64,000 nt of DNA from Oscarella lobularis (taxonomy: Eukaryota > Porifera > Homoscleromorpha > Homosclerophorida > Oscarellidae), in contig NC_089193.1 in NCBI RefSeq assembly GCF_947507565.1, positions 310,001 to 374,000 on the forward strand. The letters run 5' to 3'. The translations under genes and the position numbers were made by a program. The notes under the pieces are model-generated. The model had not been told where the DNA came from. It was given only the letters and a program-made list of their open reading frames with translations, and ran no database searches. The stretch's first letter is position 1. Every line of letters starts with the position of its first letter. Shown here in pieces: positions 1 through 11,566 of the stretch.

Positions 1-534
1 CGATCTCATCCATCACAGATCAATCCAGATTTTCTATTCAGATATCAATTTCAGACTTCCTATGTAGAGATAGACTTCACCCGTAACCAAAATCGAGTTC
101 ACTGATCCAAACGTAGTTCAGAAATTTGTTCCGTCTCTTAATTGATGTGCTTAAAGTTTTTTCAATTTGTTTTACATCTGTTTTACATTATATGTATATT
201 GTGAACTCCTTACTTCAGTCTTCATCATTGACTAGTCTGGCGACCCAAGCGCAATCGATTAGTTAAAAAGAACTTTTTACCGCCTATATACGAAGGAGTG
301 TTATTCCTTACCAGCCGGTAATAATTTAATCCTTCAACACGTCATTCGTCGATCTGATTCCCTCTGCATCACTTAGAACGTTCACCTAAGATCTATGAAC
401 AAACGCAAGAAAAAAACACGAAAACAACAACGAAAAAGACAAAAATTAGCTATAAATGCAAGAACAACAAACAGTAATCCAGCCATGCAACATCATCACC
501 TATGTATCACCAACCATAAAGAAAATTATGGGTC
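1..534. other. gene-free stretch downstream of the RTK
   Basis: AT-rich sequence with no convincing coding exon. It lies 3' of the minus-strand RTK stop at 535-537 and probably holds its 3' UTR. The only plus-strand reading frame here (395-583) is lysine/arginine/glutamine-rich low complexity and looks fortuitous. Confidence 0.5.
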
Positions 535-3500
535 TCACACGATTTCCTCCGCAACTGACGAAGTAGCGGAACCAACAACATAGCTGACTTCATCGCCTTC
601 GCCACAGGCCATTACCTGTGTCATACTATCGAGACACCAATCCTCATCACCGCTTTCCGACTCCTCCCTTCCGTAACGTGATTCCGTGTCGTAAGAAAAA
701 AGTGAACCGGTAGCATCAAAATCGATATATTGGCTATGATTTTCGGCTTCAAGCATTTTGCCCAGTAGCTGTGTAAGACGGCTGAACACAGGGCGATTCT
801 CCGGATCGGCGCGCCAACACGAAGACATTATCTTGTACCTGAGAGAAATCTGCAAAAATCATTCTTATTATCACAAGTACTAACAGCTGAGCGGAGCAGT
901 TCTCTGGGCAGGTTAATCGATTGCCAGTACGCAAATGCGACAAAAGCTTTCCGCTCGAAATGCAAGGATAGGGGAAAGAACCTAAAAGACAGAAGTGTGG
1001 AAGATAGAAAACTGCAGAGTTAAGCTCACCAAGAGTACATATTTCCCACATAACAACTCCGAAAGACCATCTGAAACGTGGAAGACTTTAATTTTAATAG
1101 TAGAATGAATACTAATTTTACACATCGCTTTGTTCGGAGAAGAGACGTTGCGTAATGGCTTCAATAGACATCCAACGCAGTGGGAGACGTCTTGTGGTCT
1201 TTTGTCGATAAGCGCCGTCGTGATAGACTGATCTCGTTAGACCAAAGTCAGACACTTTGAGTAGTTTATTATCGCAAACGAGAACGTTCCGACAGGCCAA
1301 GTCGCGATGAACCAAACCTTTTCCAGACAAATATTCCTAAGAGTAGGGGTATTAAACAGAAATTAAGTAGCGCGACTAACTACACAAGCAATTTTATACC
1401 ATTCCGGATGCAATTTGCCAAACGAACGACATGATCTCGCGAGCACTAAATTTCTGCTCACCTTTCTTCTCCTCACCTTCTTCATCTGTATATTTAATTA
1501 ACTGCTTTCTTTTGACTCATATATTACTCAAAATCCTTACCATCAACGACGTTTTTCACTTCACTCGAATCTTCCTCATTTATCTCCCGCCACTGATGGT
1601 TATGTGCGCTAAAACTAGGCGACGGCGTTGGAGGGTCATCCTAGAACAACAAAGGTTACGTGACTAAATAAGATATACGAAAAATCACACGCCTCGCTTA
1701 AGCTTTCACCCTTCAAAACGCTTTCATTTGAATGCTGCTCAGCATCATCTGCACACTAAAATTAAAAAAAAATGCCCTACTCTATGCGGCACGACTCTAT
1801 GCGTTATGACATGTGGGTGCGTCCATCTAAAGATGATAGCTAACAAACCTTGATTTTTCCTTTTCTGAGATAGTTGAGTAAATCGCCATTCATGCAGTAT
1901 TCAACAATGAGGCAGAAGGGCTTAGATGTTGTGATGCATCCTAACAGGCCAACGATGTGTGGATGCTGCCCGATGCGTTTCATCAATTTTATTTCCTCCA
2001 ATAACTCTTCTTCTTCCAGATGCGATTCTAAAATAATCGAAATTATTTATATAATTTGGCATACTTAAAGAAAAAAAAAAGAGACAGGAGCGCGAGAGCA
2101 CACGCTCACAACGCACCTTTGAGCATTTTACATGCGACCACAGACTTCTCATCGCCGAAGGAACTTCTTTCTTTTCGAGCTAGCATCGACATACGTCCAG
2201 ATGGACTATGGTAAAGATATGCCTTGTACACAACGCCGAAAAAACCGCCGCCCAGCTTTTCGAGAAGAGTCATGTCACCAGAGTTAACTTCCCATTCGTC
2301 TGACGGTTCGGCGAAGTCTGATCCAAAACCGTTATTGCGGCGGGCATAAACAACAATACCGATAAAAACAAAAGCGACGAAAGTAAACGAGCAAGCGACT
2401 GAAATGACAATTTTCAATTGAGAGCTTGACTGGGCTGCTGAAACTGAAAGAAGTTAAGAAAAGATATAGAAAAGTATAAATTTTCTAAGGTTTTTAGCTT
2501 TGTCCCACCTTCGCAATAGGTTCCATTGCCGGCATAGCCGCGGCGGCACTCGCATTCATATGATCCGTTAGTGTTTGTACAGTCTGCCAAGTGGTGGCAG
2601 ATTTCTGATTGTTGACATTCATCAGTGTCGCTGCAAGAGGTTCCGTTTCCGCTCCAGCCAGGTAGACACGTACAGATGTAGGTGCCGTTTTGATTTGTAC
2701 AATAAGCTTGCGAATGGCAAGAGTCGTTCATCTCGCACTCGTTGACGTCTTCGCAATAACTACCGTTCCCAATCCAGCCTTCTCGACACGTACAGTTATA
2801 CCCTCCTTCATAATTCGTACAATTTGCTCCCAAATGGCATGAGTTATTGTTATTCAGCTCGCACTCGTTGTCATCGACGCAGATCTTACCGTTTCTCGTC
2901 CAGCCATGTAGGCACTCACACTGATAAGAGCCAGGCTCATTTATGCACACTGCGTGAGAATCACATATATTGCATTCGTTTATATCGACGCAGCGACTGC
3001 CATTCCTAGTCCTGCCACGTACGCAACCGCACTCGTGCGATCCAATTGTATTCGAACAATTTTGATTCTCCTCTCTACATAAGTATTCACATTCGTCTAC
3101 ATCTGAATCCCAGAAACGCAGAAGTATACCCTCCTAATCACTAGAATAACCAAAATCTAAGTTACCTTCACACTTTGCTCCATTTCCTGTAAATCCAGAT
3201 TTGCAGGTACATGTGTATGAAGAAATTGTATTTTCACATATCGCGTTGACGTGGCAGTTATCAGCGTTATTGGAGCACTCATCGTAATCTAAAGAAAATA
3301 CGCAATACCTTGCTAAACTCTCGCCTGAGCGGTAAAACCCAAGATCACTTAAAATTAAAAAATCTGAGTTACCTTTGCAGTAAGTGCCATTTCCTATAAA
3401 TCCAGGTTTGCAAGTGCAGGTGTACGAAGAAATTGTATTTTCACAAGTCGCGTTGACGTGGCAGTTATCAGCGTCATTGGAGCACTCATCGTAATCTAAA

Positions 3501-6500
3501 GAGAACACTCTATAGCTTGCTAAATTCTTGCCTGAGCAGTAAACCCCATGATCAGTTAAAATTAAAAATCTGAGTTACCTTCGCAGTTAGTGCCATTTCC
3601 TATAAATCCAGGTTTGCAAGTGCAAGTGTACGAGAAAATTGTATTTTCACATGTCGCGTTGACGTGGCAGTTATCAGCGTTGTTGGAGCATTCATCAAAA
3701 TCTAAAGAAATAGCGTCAAAAGAGATCACAATTTGCTAAACTCTTGCTTGACGTACTTGGAGTTGCTGGCGTAAAGCAGACACTAGCCTTCTCCTTAGAA
3801 CAAATGTCTGATTTCCAAAGACTTTTCGTCGCTGCCACACAATCTTGTATGTTCTGTAAAGACGAGTTTGTATCATCTTCAAACAAAGTCCAGTTAACAT
3901 AGACAAAAGGTGAACCGTCAGACCAAACATAAAATCCCTCAATCGATACATCATTGAGTCCAATCCAAGCCTCATCCTCCTCTTTGAGAAGATAAAAACT
4001 TAGCTCGTTCTGCTCCTGAATCGAAAGAATTCTGGCAAGGGAGCTTCTCGTCCCCATGCCTTCGCAGTCCATCAAAGAATCGTGCCATGTTTTTCTGTCA
4101 GATACACGTTTGAAGCAAGACCGAATGCCAAGCTCTGTCCAACCGTTTGGACACGAATAGACATCTAGAAATGAAAATCAGAAAAAGGATCTTAAAGTGA
4201 TTTAAGCACTAACAGCTATTTGGCACAAAAGTTTCAAATAACCACCATGCCAAAACATTAGATGATTCATTCAGAAATCCTAACGAAGATAAGTAATTAT
4301 TTATTTCCCATACGTCACCATCAGATTACTTTTACAGACGTATTGAGCCCTAGCAGAGCAGTTTGAAACAGACCAGACGAACTCATGCCCGTCTGATCCA
4401 AACAAAACGCAGCGTTGGTTTATTCCCTTTGGGTACGCTGGCTCATACTTTCCCCACTTTGTGAAAATGACAGGAGAAGTATCAAGCCACGTAAAAGCCT
4501 TCTGCGCAGACGAATCATTGTAAACTAGGCCTGTCCAATAGAGTGATCCCTGAACAGGTGACGTTTCTTTTGCAACAAAAGCGTTTTCGCGCACGGTGCT
4601 TATTGAAACTAGCGCAGCATCGCGACTACTGCACTTTTCATTCTGAGCAACGTCTTGTGAAACCGGCTCATTTCCGTCTTTGGACATATAATAGCATGCG
4701 CTCTTGAAGTAGAGTTCGTCCTTTCTACACCGATCATCTTGTGACGGAGCAGATTTCTGACGAAATCTGTTTTCTATATCCCCTAGGATGAAAGAAGAAA
4801 ACAAAAAGATGACGTCTTCCATAAAATAGTATCGCGCTATCTTACGGAGAGAAATCTTGCATAAAACGCGTCTAGTGTCAGAACAATCGGCGGTCTTCCA
4901 GTAGCCAGTACGGACGTCCATCACAACGCACTTAAAAATAGTCTTTGGTTCTTCAGTAGCCCACAAGACGTACCTGAAAACGCATGAAATATAGAATAAA
5001 CCACTGCAAGCCCCATTAAAGACACCTCAGAGGTTCTTCATTGATCCACTCGAATGCACCATAATCTTCTCGCCTCAATCCAATCCAAACGTCTTTCTCC
5101 CACGGATAGTCAGAAAGAAGTGAAAACACGAATGCCTGTTCGTGTGGACTGCTGATGCTAGCGCTGTTAGTAGGTCCGCAAAAACCTTCTTCAAAGCCTG
5201 TCTCATCCATGTACCAAGATTCCTTCGAAATAACGTAGCAATAGTCTGCATAGAGAAGCCATCCTGACGGACAATCTAAAACAGGGAATAATTTTAGTTA
5301 ATACTGTTATCATAACACCGCACTGTTCACATTCATTTTTCTTGCAAACTGCGACGGCATTCCTGCAAGATTTATTTCGCGCTAACATGTGCTCACAATG
5401 TCGGAGCGACGATTCGCTTCCATCGCAAGCAACTGTGAGAAACGAATGACTTTGATTTAGGCTTCTTGGAGTTAATTGTAGGCGCTCCGAGTACGCTAAG
5501 ACTGCCTTTGTAAAACCCAATTGGCGACAGACAACGTTAGCTCCTGTTAACTCCCATTTGTTGTCGTCGTTGCTGCAGATACTGGTCCACGTTTCGTTAA
5601 GAAAGACTTCAACATTTCCCTCTGTTTCGTGTGTCTTATCAGCAGTATTAACCAGTCGCACTTGCCACTCGGAATTGAAGCACTTGATTGCAAAAGAACT
5701 CAAGCAATATATTTCAGCGAAATAGCATTTGGGCAACGGTGGATTTCCAAAACATGATGGAAAGAAAAAAGATTTAAAAACCTTTTCTAGGTATGCTCTA
5801 GATAGAATTCCTTTGGCGTAGCCCAAGTATTTGCAAGAGGAATTAACAAAATAATCTGCGAGGTTCGATGTACAAGTTTCCTTCCAAATTCCAGCTACCA
5901 AAAATTGTAAAATACCCTCGCTGGGCAATGAGCCATTCACGAGTCGCAACCCAACGGAATGCGTTCTACTGGATTGACAAGAAACAAATAAATCCAAATC
6001 GCACGTCGCTCTTTCGTATAAACAACTTATAGCATTTTCATTCCACATACAGTCGACGAAAAACGAAGTATTTGCTTTGTTGCCTTCTCCGGAGAAATTC
6101 AAAGCACGCGCAAAGAAAACATCAGGGTACCCCAAATGACGACAGACTGCAAACGCCGTTTGACTGACATCGACACCGCTTTTCGCCATACACACGCGTC
6201 CCCAAACACCGTCTAGAAAAATTTCAAGGCGACCGCGATTGGATGTAACGCCGTCGACAAGTCGCACATCGGCTGTCAGTCCTGAGAATAGAGAAACGAC
6301 ATGCATCAAAAGCGGCGATAAGAATCCAGCCTCACTTTTTGGTTTCTCGCAGATGAATGCATTTGGAGACGAACAGGCAACGGAGATCCAATTAATGATG
6401 GAACCGGTTATTTTCCGGTTAGGAACGATGGTTGTACATAGATCGTCTTCGCAGCGCGCGTTCAAAAGTTCCCAGTTTGAGTAGACAAACGGCGATTCGT

Positions 6501-6738
6501 CCGACCACCGATAGCTGTAGGCACTTCTTGTTATTGGCGAGCTAACTAATCCGACAAAAAATGCTCTGTGTCGATAGTGATAATCTAAATAATCCCGGAG
6601 TGCGACATCCTCTTTATCAATTGACCATAGATGGGCTTCTTGTTCAGAGCACATTTCAGCTGCTTCAGACCAACTCAAAGACTGTATCGAAACTTTCAGG
6701 CACGAAGAAAAATAACAAATCCAGCCATGGTTGCACTC
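535..6738 (-). CDS. receptor tyrosine kinase with C-type lectin, SRCR and EGF ectodomain (multi-exon)
   Basis: Single-pass receptor kinase predicted to bind an extracellular ligand and phosphorylate tyrosines. Reading from 6738 downward the exons give a C-type lectin domain (CNHGWICYFSSC start, about 6738-6340) and three SRCR domains (about 6290-5330, e.g. VRLVDG, VVCRQLGF). Three more C-type lectin-like domains follow (about 5280-4860, 4790-4310, 4165-3765), then three near-identical EGF exons (3705-3161) and about five or six calcium-type EGF modules (3110-2510). A transmembrane helix at about 2415-2340 precedes the kinase. Kinase motifs: glycine loop LGGGFFGVVYKA, lysine in VACKML, catalytic loop HRDLACRN, DFGLTR, PLRWMSIEAI, SDVWSFGVVMWE rebuilt across an intron near 1100, and CWRADPENRP. 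All key catalytic residues are present, so it is probably active. The stop is TGA at 535-537. The N-terminal exon is uncertain: a hydrophobic exon at about 6976-7075 has a phase-1 donor that matches the phase of the 6738 acceptor and could be the signal peptide. Exon limits are by eye. Confidence 0.85.
3161..3705 (-). repeat. three tandem copies of an EGF exon plus flanking intron in the RTK
   Basis: Units begin at about 3161, 3368 and 3574, a period of 206-207 bp. Each holds one EGF-like exon (DECSNxADNCHVNA pattern) and, between copies, a near-identical intron. The last unit lacks most of its intron. High similarity of both exon and intron indicates recent tandem duplication inside the gene. 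Confidence 0.85.
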
Positions 6739-6952
6739 TAAAAAAATCTTAGGATTACGTGGAACGGCTAGTATTCATTATTCGCGTTATTGGCATTCTT
6801 TATGTTAAATTTGAGAAGTATTAACGCCGCCATCAGAGGAAGTTAGGGGCGTGGCCACTGTCTCCAGGAAAGGGCGTTCCTTTCCTGATTAGAACAACTA
6901 ACGCCGGGCTTGGGAATGACGCAAACATGGCTTGCTAGACTATAAATATGGG

Positions 6953-7860
6953 TCAGAGCAGGTAATTCTCACCGTTACAAAACGAAGGAGAGAATTCGAC
7001 TGCATGAGTGGAGCTTGTAAATACGACTGCAACAACGAAGGCAACGACGAGTAATCGGTCACCCTCGAACGGAAAAATTGTAAGTTTTCTAAATTCGCTT
7101 TTTCCAACGGAATAACTCGGTTGACGACTCTCTGACGGAAGATGCACTTGACGATTATTGCGGGTGAAAAACATACCGACAATGAAAACAAGTAGAAAGA
7201 AGACAAGAAAAGCAAAGGTAACGGGCGCTGTAGGTGCCACGTGAGAAAGAGCATCGTCATTAGAACCTACAAGAGAAGACACACAAATAATAATACTACT
7301 GCATGTACTATTACTAAAGTTATTTGTCACGTAAATATTAGAGGGTTCTGCAGAGGCGAATTAAACCCAAAACATGCCAATATGAGAAGCTAGAATTAAG
7401 GCTGAAAAAAGACTTCTAAGTCCTAACCTTGAAATGACGCGTCGAAAGCGCAATACGCATAGAAATCGGAAGCGGACTTGGCGTCGCCGTCGTGTTTTTC
7501 GCTTGTAGTTCGGTAATATAGCGCAAACTAAATTTTAACGTGAAAAAGTAGGAAAAGATTGACAGTTGCTCACCTGATCTTCGCGATGCTCTGAAAGTGG
7601 TGAATGTCCGGACTTACAGCACTCTTCAAATCGATGAAGAGCGGGTGCGGAAAGTGGGCCATTCCTATGAAAATGAACTGCTTTTAAACCACGACATTAA
7701 CATTTAGTTAAAGATTAAATTACCTATTGCAGCCGGAAACATTGCAACTGGATTGAGATAGAGAACAGCGCTCGCCAGATGATAACGCTGCTTTGCAGGA
7801 AATGAAGCTTGCAATGAAGCTGCACGATGACACTTTAGCTAAAGTAACAATATTAATTAG
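6953..7860 (-). CDS. possible small membrane protein exons or RTK 5' exons (uncertain)
   Basis: On the minus strand, frames bounded by plausible splice signals encode a cysteine-rich segment (about 7850-7730), a second one (about 7660-7575), a segment ending CAFDASFQ (about 7530-7430), and then an open frame 7330-6953. That frame contains a strongly hydrophobic helix (about 7220-7165) followed by a basic/polar stretch and a second hydrophobic run (about 7065-7015). The first helix looks like a transmembrane segment with a short cytoplasmic tail. The second could be the signal peptide of the RTK, because the splice phases agree. I do not recognise a family. It may be one small receptor, the RTK 5' end, or both overlapping. 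Confidence 0.3.
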
Positions 7861-7869
7861 TAACACAAG

Positions 7870-8655
7870 ATATTTAATGCCTCAATTACTACTCTAAGTA
7901 CTCTAGGAAAAAACAATTTTCCCTTTTCCCCTAGAATTAACTTTGTATATATTACTCTATCTTGTCGAACGCTCTCTTTGAAACGGCAAGTGGTAGAGCG
8001 CGTTTAAGGTTACTCTACTAAAGCAACAAACTAATTTTATAGACTGCCTTTGCCTAGGTTATGTATAAAGTGATGCAGCTTTACTCTACGTAAAGCAAGC
8101 AACTTTCAATTGTATTAATTGCCGATCGTGATCTAAAGAGGATCTCCAAGTGAGAAGATTTAAAGGAAGAAATACGCGAAAGACGTACGCAAGAAAAGAA
8201 ATGACGTCGTGCAAGAAATAACAACTAGGAGGGCCACGTGTCGAACTTTCGACGTAATACTAGTTAGTTAAATAACGAAAGTAGTCAAGGACCCTAGGAG
8301 ATAACAAGAGAGGAAGCGCAGCAATCGGTTTGAATAGTCGCCACGACCAGACTCTTCTTGTTCTCGGATGAACCCGGTAGGGCCTCTTTGCATGGGCTAC
8401 CAGTGGGAGTGGATAAACGTTACTTTAATCGGGCCAGACAAAGCCACATCCTGCCACACCCCAGCTATAAAAGGCCATGACGCACTCGAGTGGTACCAGG
8501 CCCTTTTCCCTACTGGGAGGGATAACGGTCTGGTATGCCGATTGTCTGCGATATGAGCCACTCGTGGGCGTGCAGCAGAACAGCTTAGTTAGCGAACAGG
8601 TAGGCCGTTCAGCGCGATATCTTTTCTACCTTCCTCCCGGTCCGACGTTAATCTA
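7870..8655. other. gene-free stretch
   Basis: No supportable gene. The first 400 bp is AT-rich. From about 8340 it becomes GC-richer with short open frames that look incidental. It leads directly into the family A repeat copy. Confidence 0.4.
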
Positions 8656-11420
8656 TTGCGTTCAGAAAAGTCCCAACCTGCCATTTACTCCAAAGCAATT
8701 CATTACAAGTTTCACATAGGAAGCGGTTCTCTCACCGGCAGGGAGAAAGTCACGCTTCATGGGGTAGGTATAGCTTCAGCTAGGGGACGGGCATCGACGT
8801 TTTTAGCAACCAATACCTTTCACGCCAAAGTCTTCGAGCGGATGACTTGCCGACAAGTGAAACACCCCACTATCGAAAAGAAAAACAAGCGAGTAAAGCA
8901 AGAAGGACGCCATTGCAACAGGAGCCCAGGCGGCGCCGTAGCTAGACTAAGCAGATAGCCAATTGGAAGCTTTTACGGCGCGGTAGATCTCTTGTACTTG
9001 GCCGGACCCCCAAGGCGAAGACTCCCCTGCACGCCAATGACGACATTATTACCCCCTAGGAATGTTTAAGTCTGAAGAGAAACGTCGGGTCATCCTCCTT
9101 CGCTTCCGCGTGAGCCATCTGTGTCAACGAAAAGAACGAGCGATCTCTGTACGGGTTAATTAAAGAAGCAGCATGTTCTAATATTGGATATGACATCTTC
9201 TCCAAGTCAACGCTAGGGCGTAAACAGCACAAGTCGTCTTTGCGGAAGTTTGCCCAAGGCCGATTCGTTGCTAGAGCAACATATCATGAGAGAAACAAAT
9301 TGGCCAGCGCGCTCTAAGTGGTACCGCCTTTGTATCAATCATAGGCGACATCAACCGAATCAATCTACATGTGACCTACCATCGTCCAAACGAGAGTATA
9401 GGAATACGTCTATTAAATCGTGTACTCCTTTAGGAACGCGTGCCATTTGATTCTAGACACTGGACTCTCCAGGTTTCAAACAAATATAGCATCCATAAGA
9501 AAGTAATGAATTTTCAATTCTGGCCTACCTTGTTTTCTTCACTATCATTCGACTTCTCCACAATATCTAAGTTTAGGAGACGGACCTTGCTCAGTTTTCA
9601 ATTACCCTCGACGTTTGACTCAGTCCCACAATGAAGAACCTGAAGATCGAAACGGAGGTGAAAATAGAGATCGTTTCTGGAATGACTTCTGCTTCACCTC
9701 GAGCTGCCAACTGAGCGGCAATGACTTGTAAACCTTTCCAAAACACAAAATATAGCCAAAAAGCCTTTATGAAGGCGTTTCTTACGTTGCGGGCGACGTC
9801 GGATTCCATTTGAGGCCAGTTACAACGTCGAAACAAAATCGAGCGTTGAGATAGTGACACAATTGTCCTACAGTTGGAAACTCGACTCCGCCTGGAGCGC
9901 AGAACGCCGGGAAATGTCGAATTCGTTTCGGTCGCCCTCTATCGGCCATCTTGGCTTAGTTAGCGTGCTCGACCTAAACTGTTTTCTCTCTTCTTTACGA
10001 ATTTTATGCGATGTAGGCGATCGCTTATCCTTGCGCAACCATAGACAAACCGCAATTCGCCGGAATCCTCGTCGAAGCGGTTCGGACAGCTCATGTACGC
10101 ATTCGAAGCGAAACTCAGGTAAGCGAGCTCATCCCTCTCGGTTCTACGAGCAAATACAGCGAAATTGTTGTACCCTGCTTTGACTCTAAGCCTTAAAACT
10201 CACATTGCACGAATCTACAGCTGGATTTCGCGAGTTCTCTCTCACTAAAAGCCGATCGATCGATCGATCGATTTCACCACGTTTGTTTCGGAACGCGAAC
10301 AGTTCGATCGAATGCATTTGAGCGTTTTGCGTCGCGTTTCGTCTCGTTTCGTTGAGATCGTGAACGAAACGTTGACGTCACATATCCGACATCTTGTCCA
10401 TGCACGCGTGCACGTGCTCGTCTCTTGTTTCCTTTTTTTGGGAGAAACACTCGTGATCGCTCCAATCATTACCTTATTTGGTTGCGCGTAGAGGTGCAAA
10501 AAGCAACGCTCTCTCTTGTGACATCGCTGCGGTTAATTACGCACACCCGACGTCCAATGAGAGAAAAGTTGGCGTCATCGTTCGCGAGGGAGTACGTAAA
10601 GTCGTGAACGGCACTCTCCCTCTTTACGTAATCCCGTCGCTTGAGAGCTCGCTCGTACGCTTGGTTAGTCGTTGGAAGACAGGGAGCCACAGGGGCGAGC
10701 GATATTCCCACGCAAGGTCCTGGAGCAACGGTGCGAAAGTGATTAGAGGCACATCCCTAAGACCTCTAGGGGCTTTCGCATCGGGAAAACACGCTCCGTC
10801 TTACACGGGACAGCGTCGGCGTTCGCCGGCTCTCCTCCACGTCGAGCACACGATGAGCGGGCCTCTTCGTCGGTGGCGATAGCCGTCTCCCGGGGTGGCA
10901 ACGAACCTCGGAGGCTCACTTATGGTGGGTTCTGATCCAATTCATGCCGTTGGTGAGGGTCGCGAAGCGTCTGGACCTCCACGTGGTACGACCTGGGTCA
11001 CGCAAACACAGACGCGCTTCATGTGGCGTTTTTTGTTATGTTCTTCGTTGTTTTGAATAGATGCTGGCTTTGTTTCTTTAGATGAGGCGCACAAAGCCGA
11101 AGATCTTCGTTTTGCCATCTAATCTGGTGTCAGCTGAAGGCATGACTTTTTATCTCTGCGTGTCTTTGCAATTTTTTTATGCTTTTGTTCATTCTTTTCC
11201 GTAGAGTAATTTTAGGCGTAGGGCAGTATCATGCAACAATTTGACGAATATACGTGCAACGGGAAACCACCGATAACTTGCAGCAACATCTCTTTGAACA
11301 CTTTCAGCTCCCAAGCCCGATCAGACATGTTAGCATCTTGAATAGGAGCTTTTCCTGCGTACTAAAATTTACTTGACTGAAGTGATATCGCGTAGTTTTT
11401 TCCCCATACTGAGTGTCTAT
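8656..11420 (+). repeat. dispersed repeat family A, subfamily I, copy 1
   Basis: Closely similar sequence recurs at 58,943-63,480 (interrupted), and the portion from about 9,488 on recurs at 49,985-51,960. Diverged copies lie at about 26,580-28,210 and, inverted, 35,770-37,260. Shared landmarks in order are a block at 8,730-8,860, a block at 9,488-9,620, a GATC-rich spot near 10,250, CRE-like TGACGTCA sites near 10,375, a CCAAT motif near 10,555 and the tail box GAGCTTTTC near 11,348. An open frame of 134 codons (10,478-10,882) is present but is not supported as a gene. No transposase or reverse transcriptase was seen, so it is probably a non-autonomous mobile element. Ends are approximate. 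Confidence 0.7.
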
Positions 11421-11566
11421 ACATGTACCTTTTCAAAGAGAGAATATGGGCTCCATGTGAAGAGAGAACGTACGTCTTCTGTTTGACGATAGGTCGTTCG
11501 AAATATCGACTCACGAAGAAACACTAGGGATCCAGCCAAATTTAAATATAATTGTGTTCGCGCTTA

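Noticed and set aside
8368-8958. Overlapping plus-strand frames of 62-100 codons
   Set aside because: They run into a repeat also present at 58,943 where the frames are not preserved; no domain or splice support.
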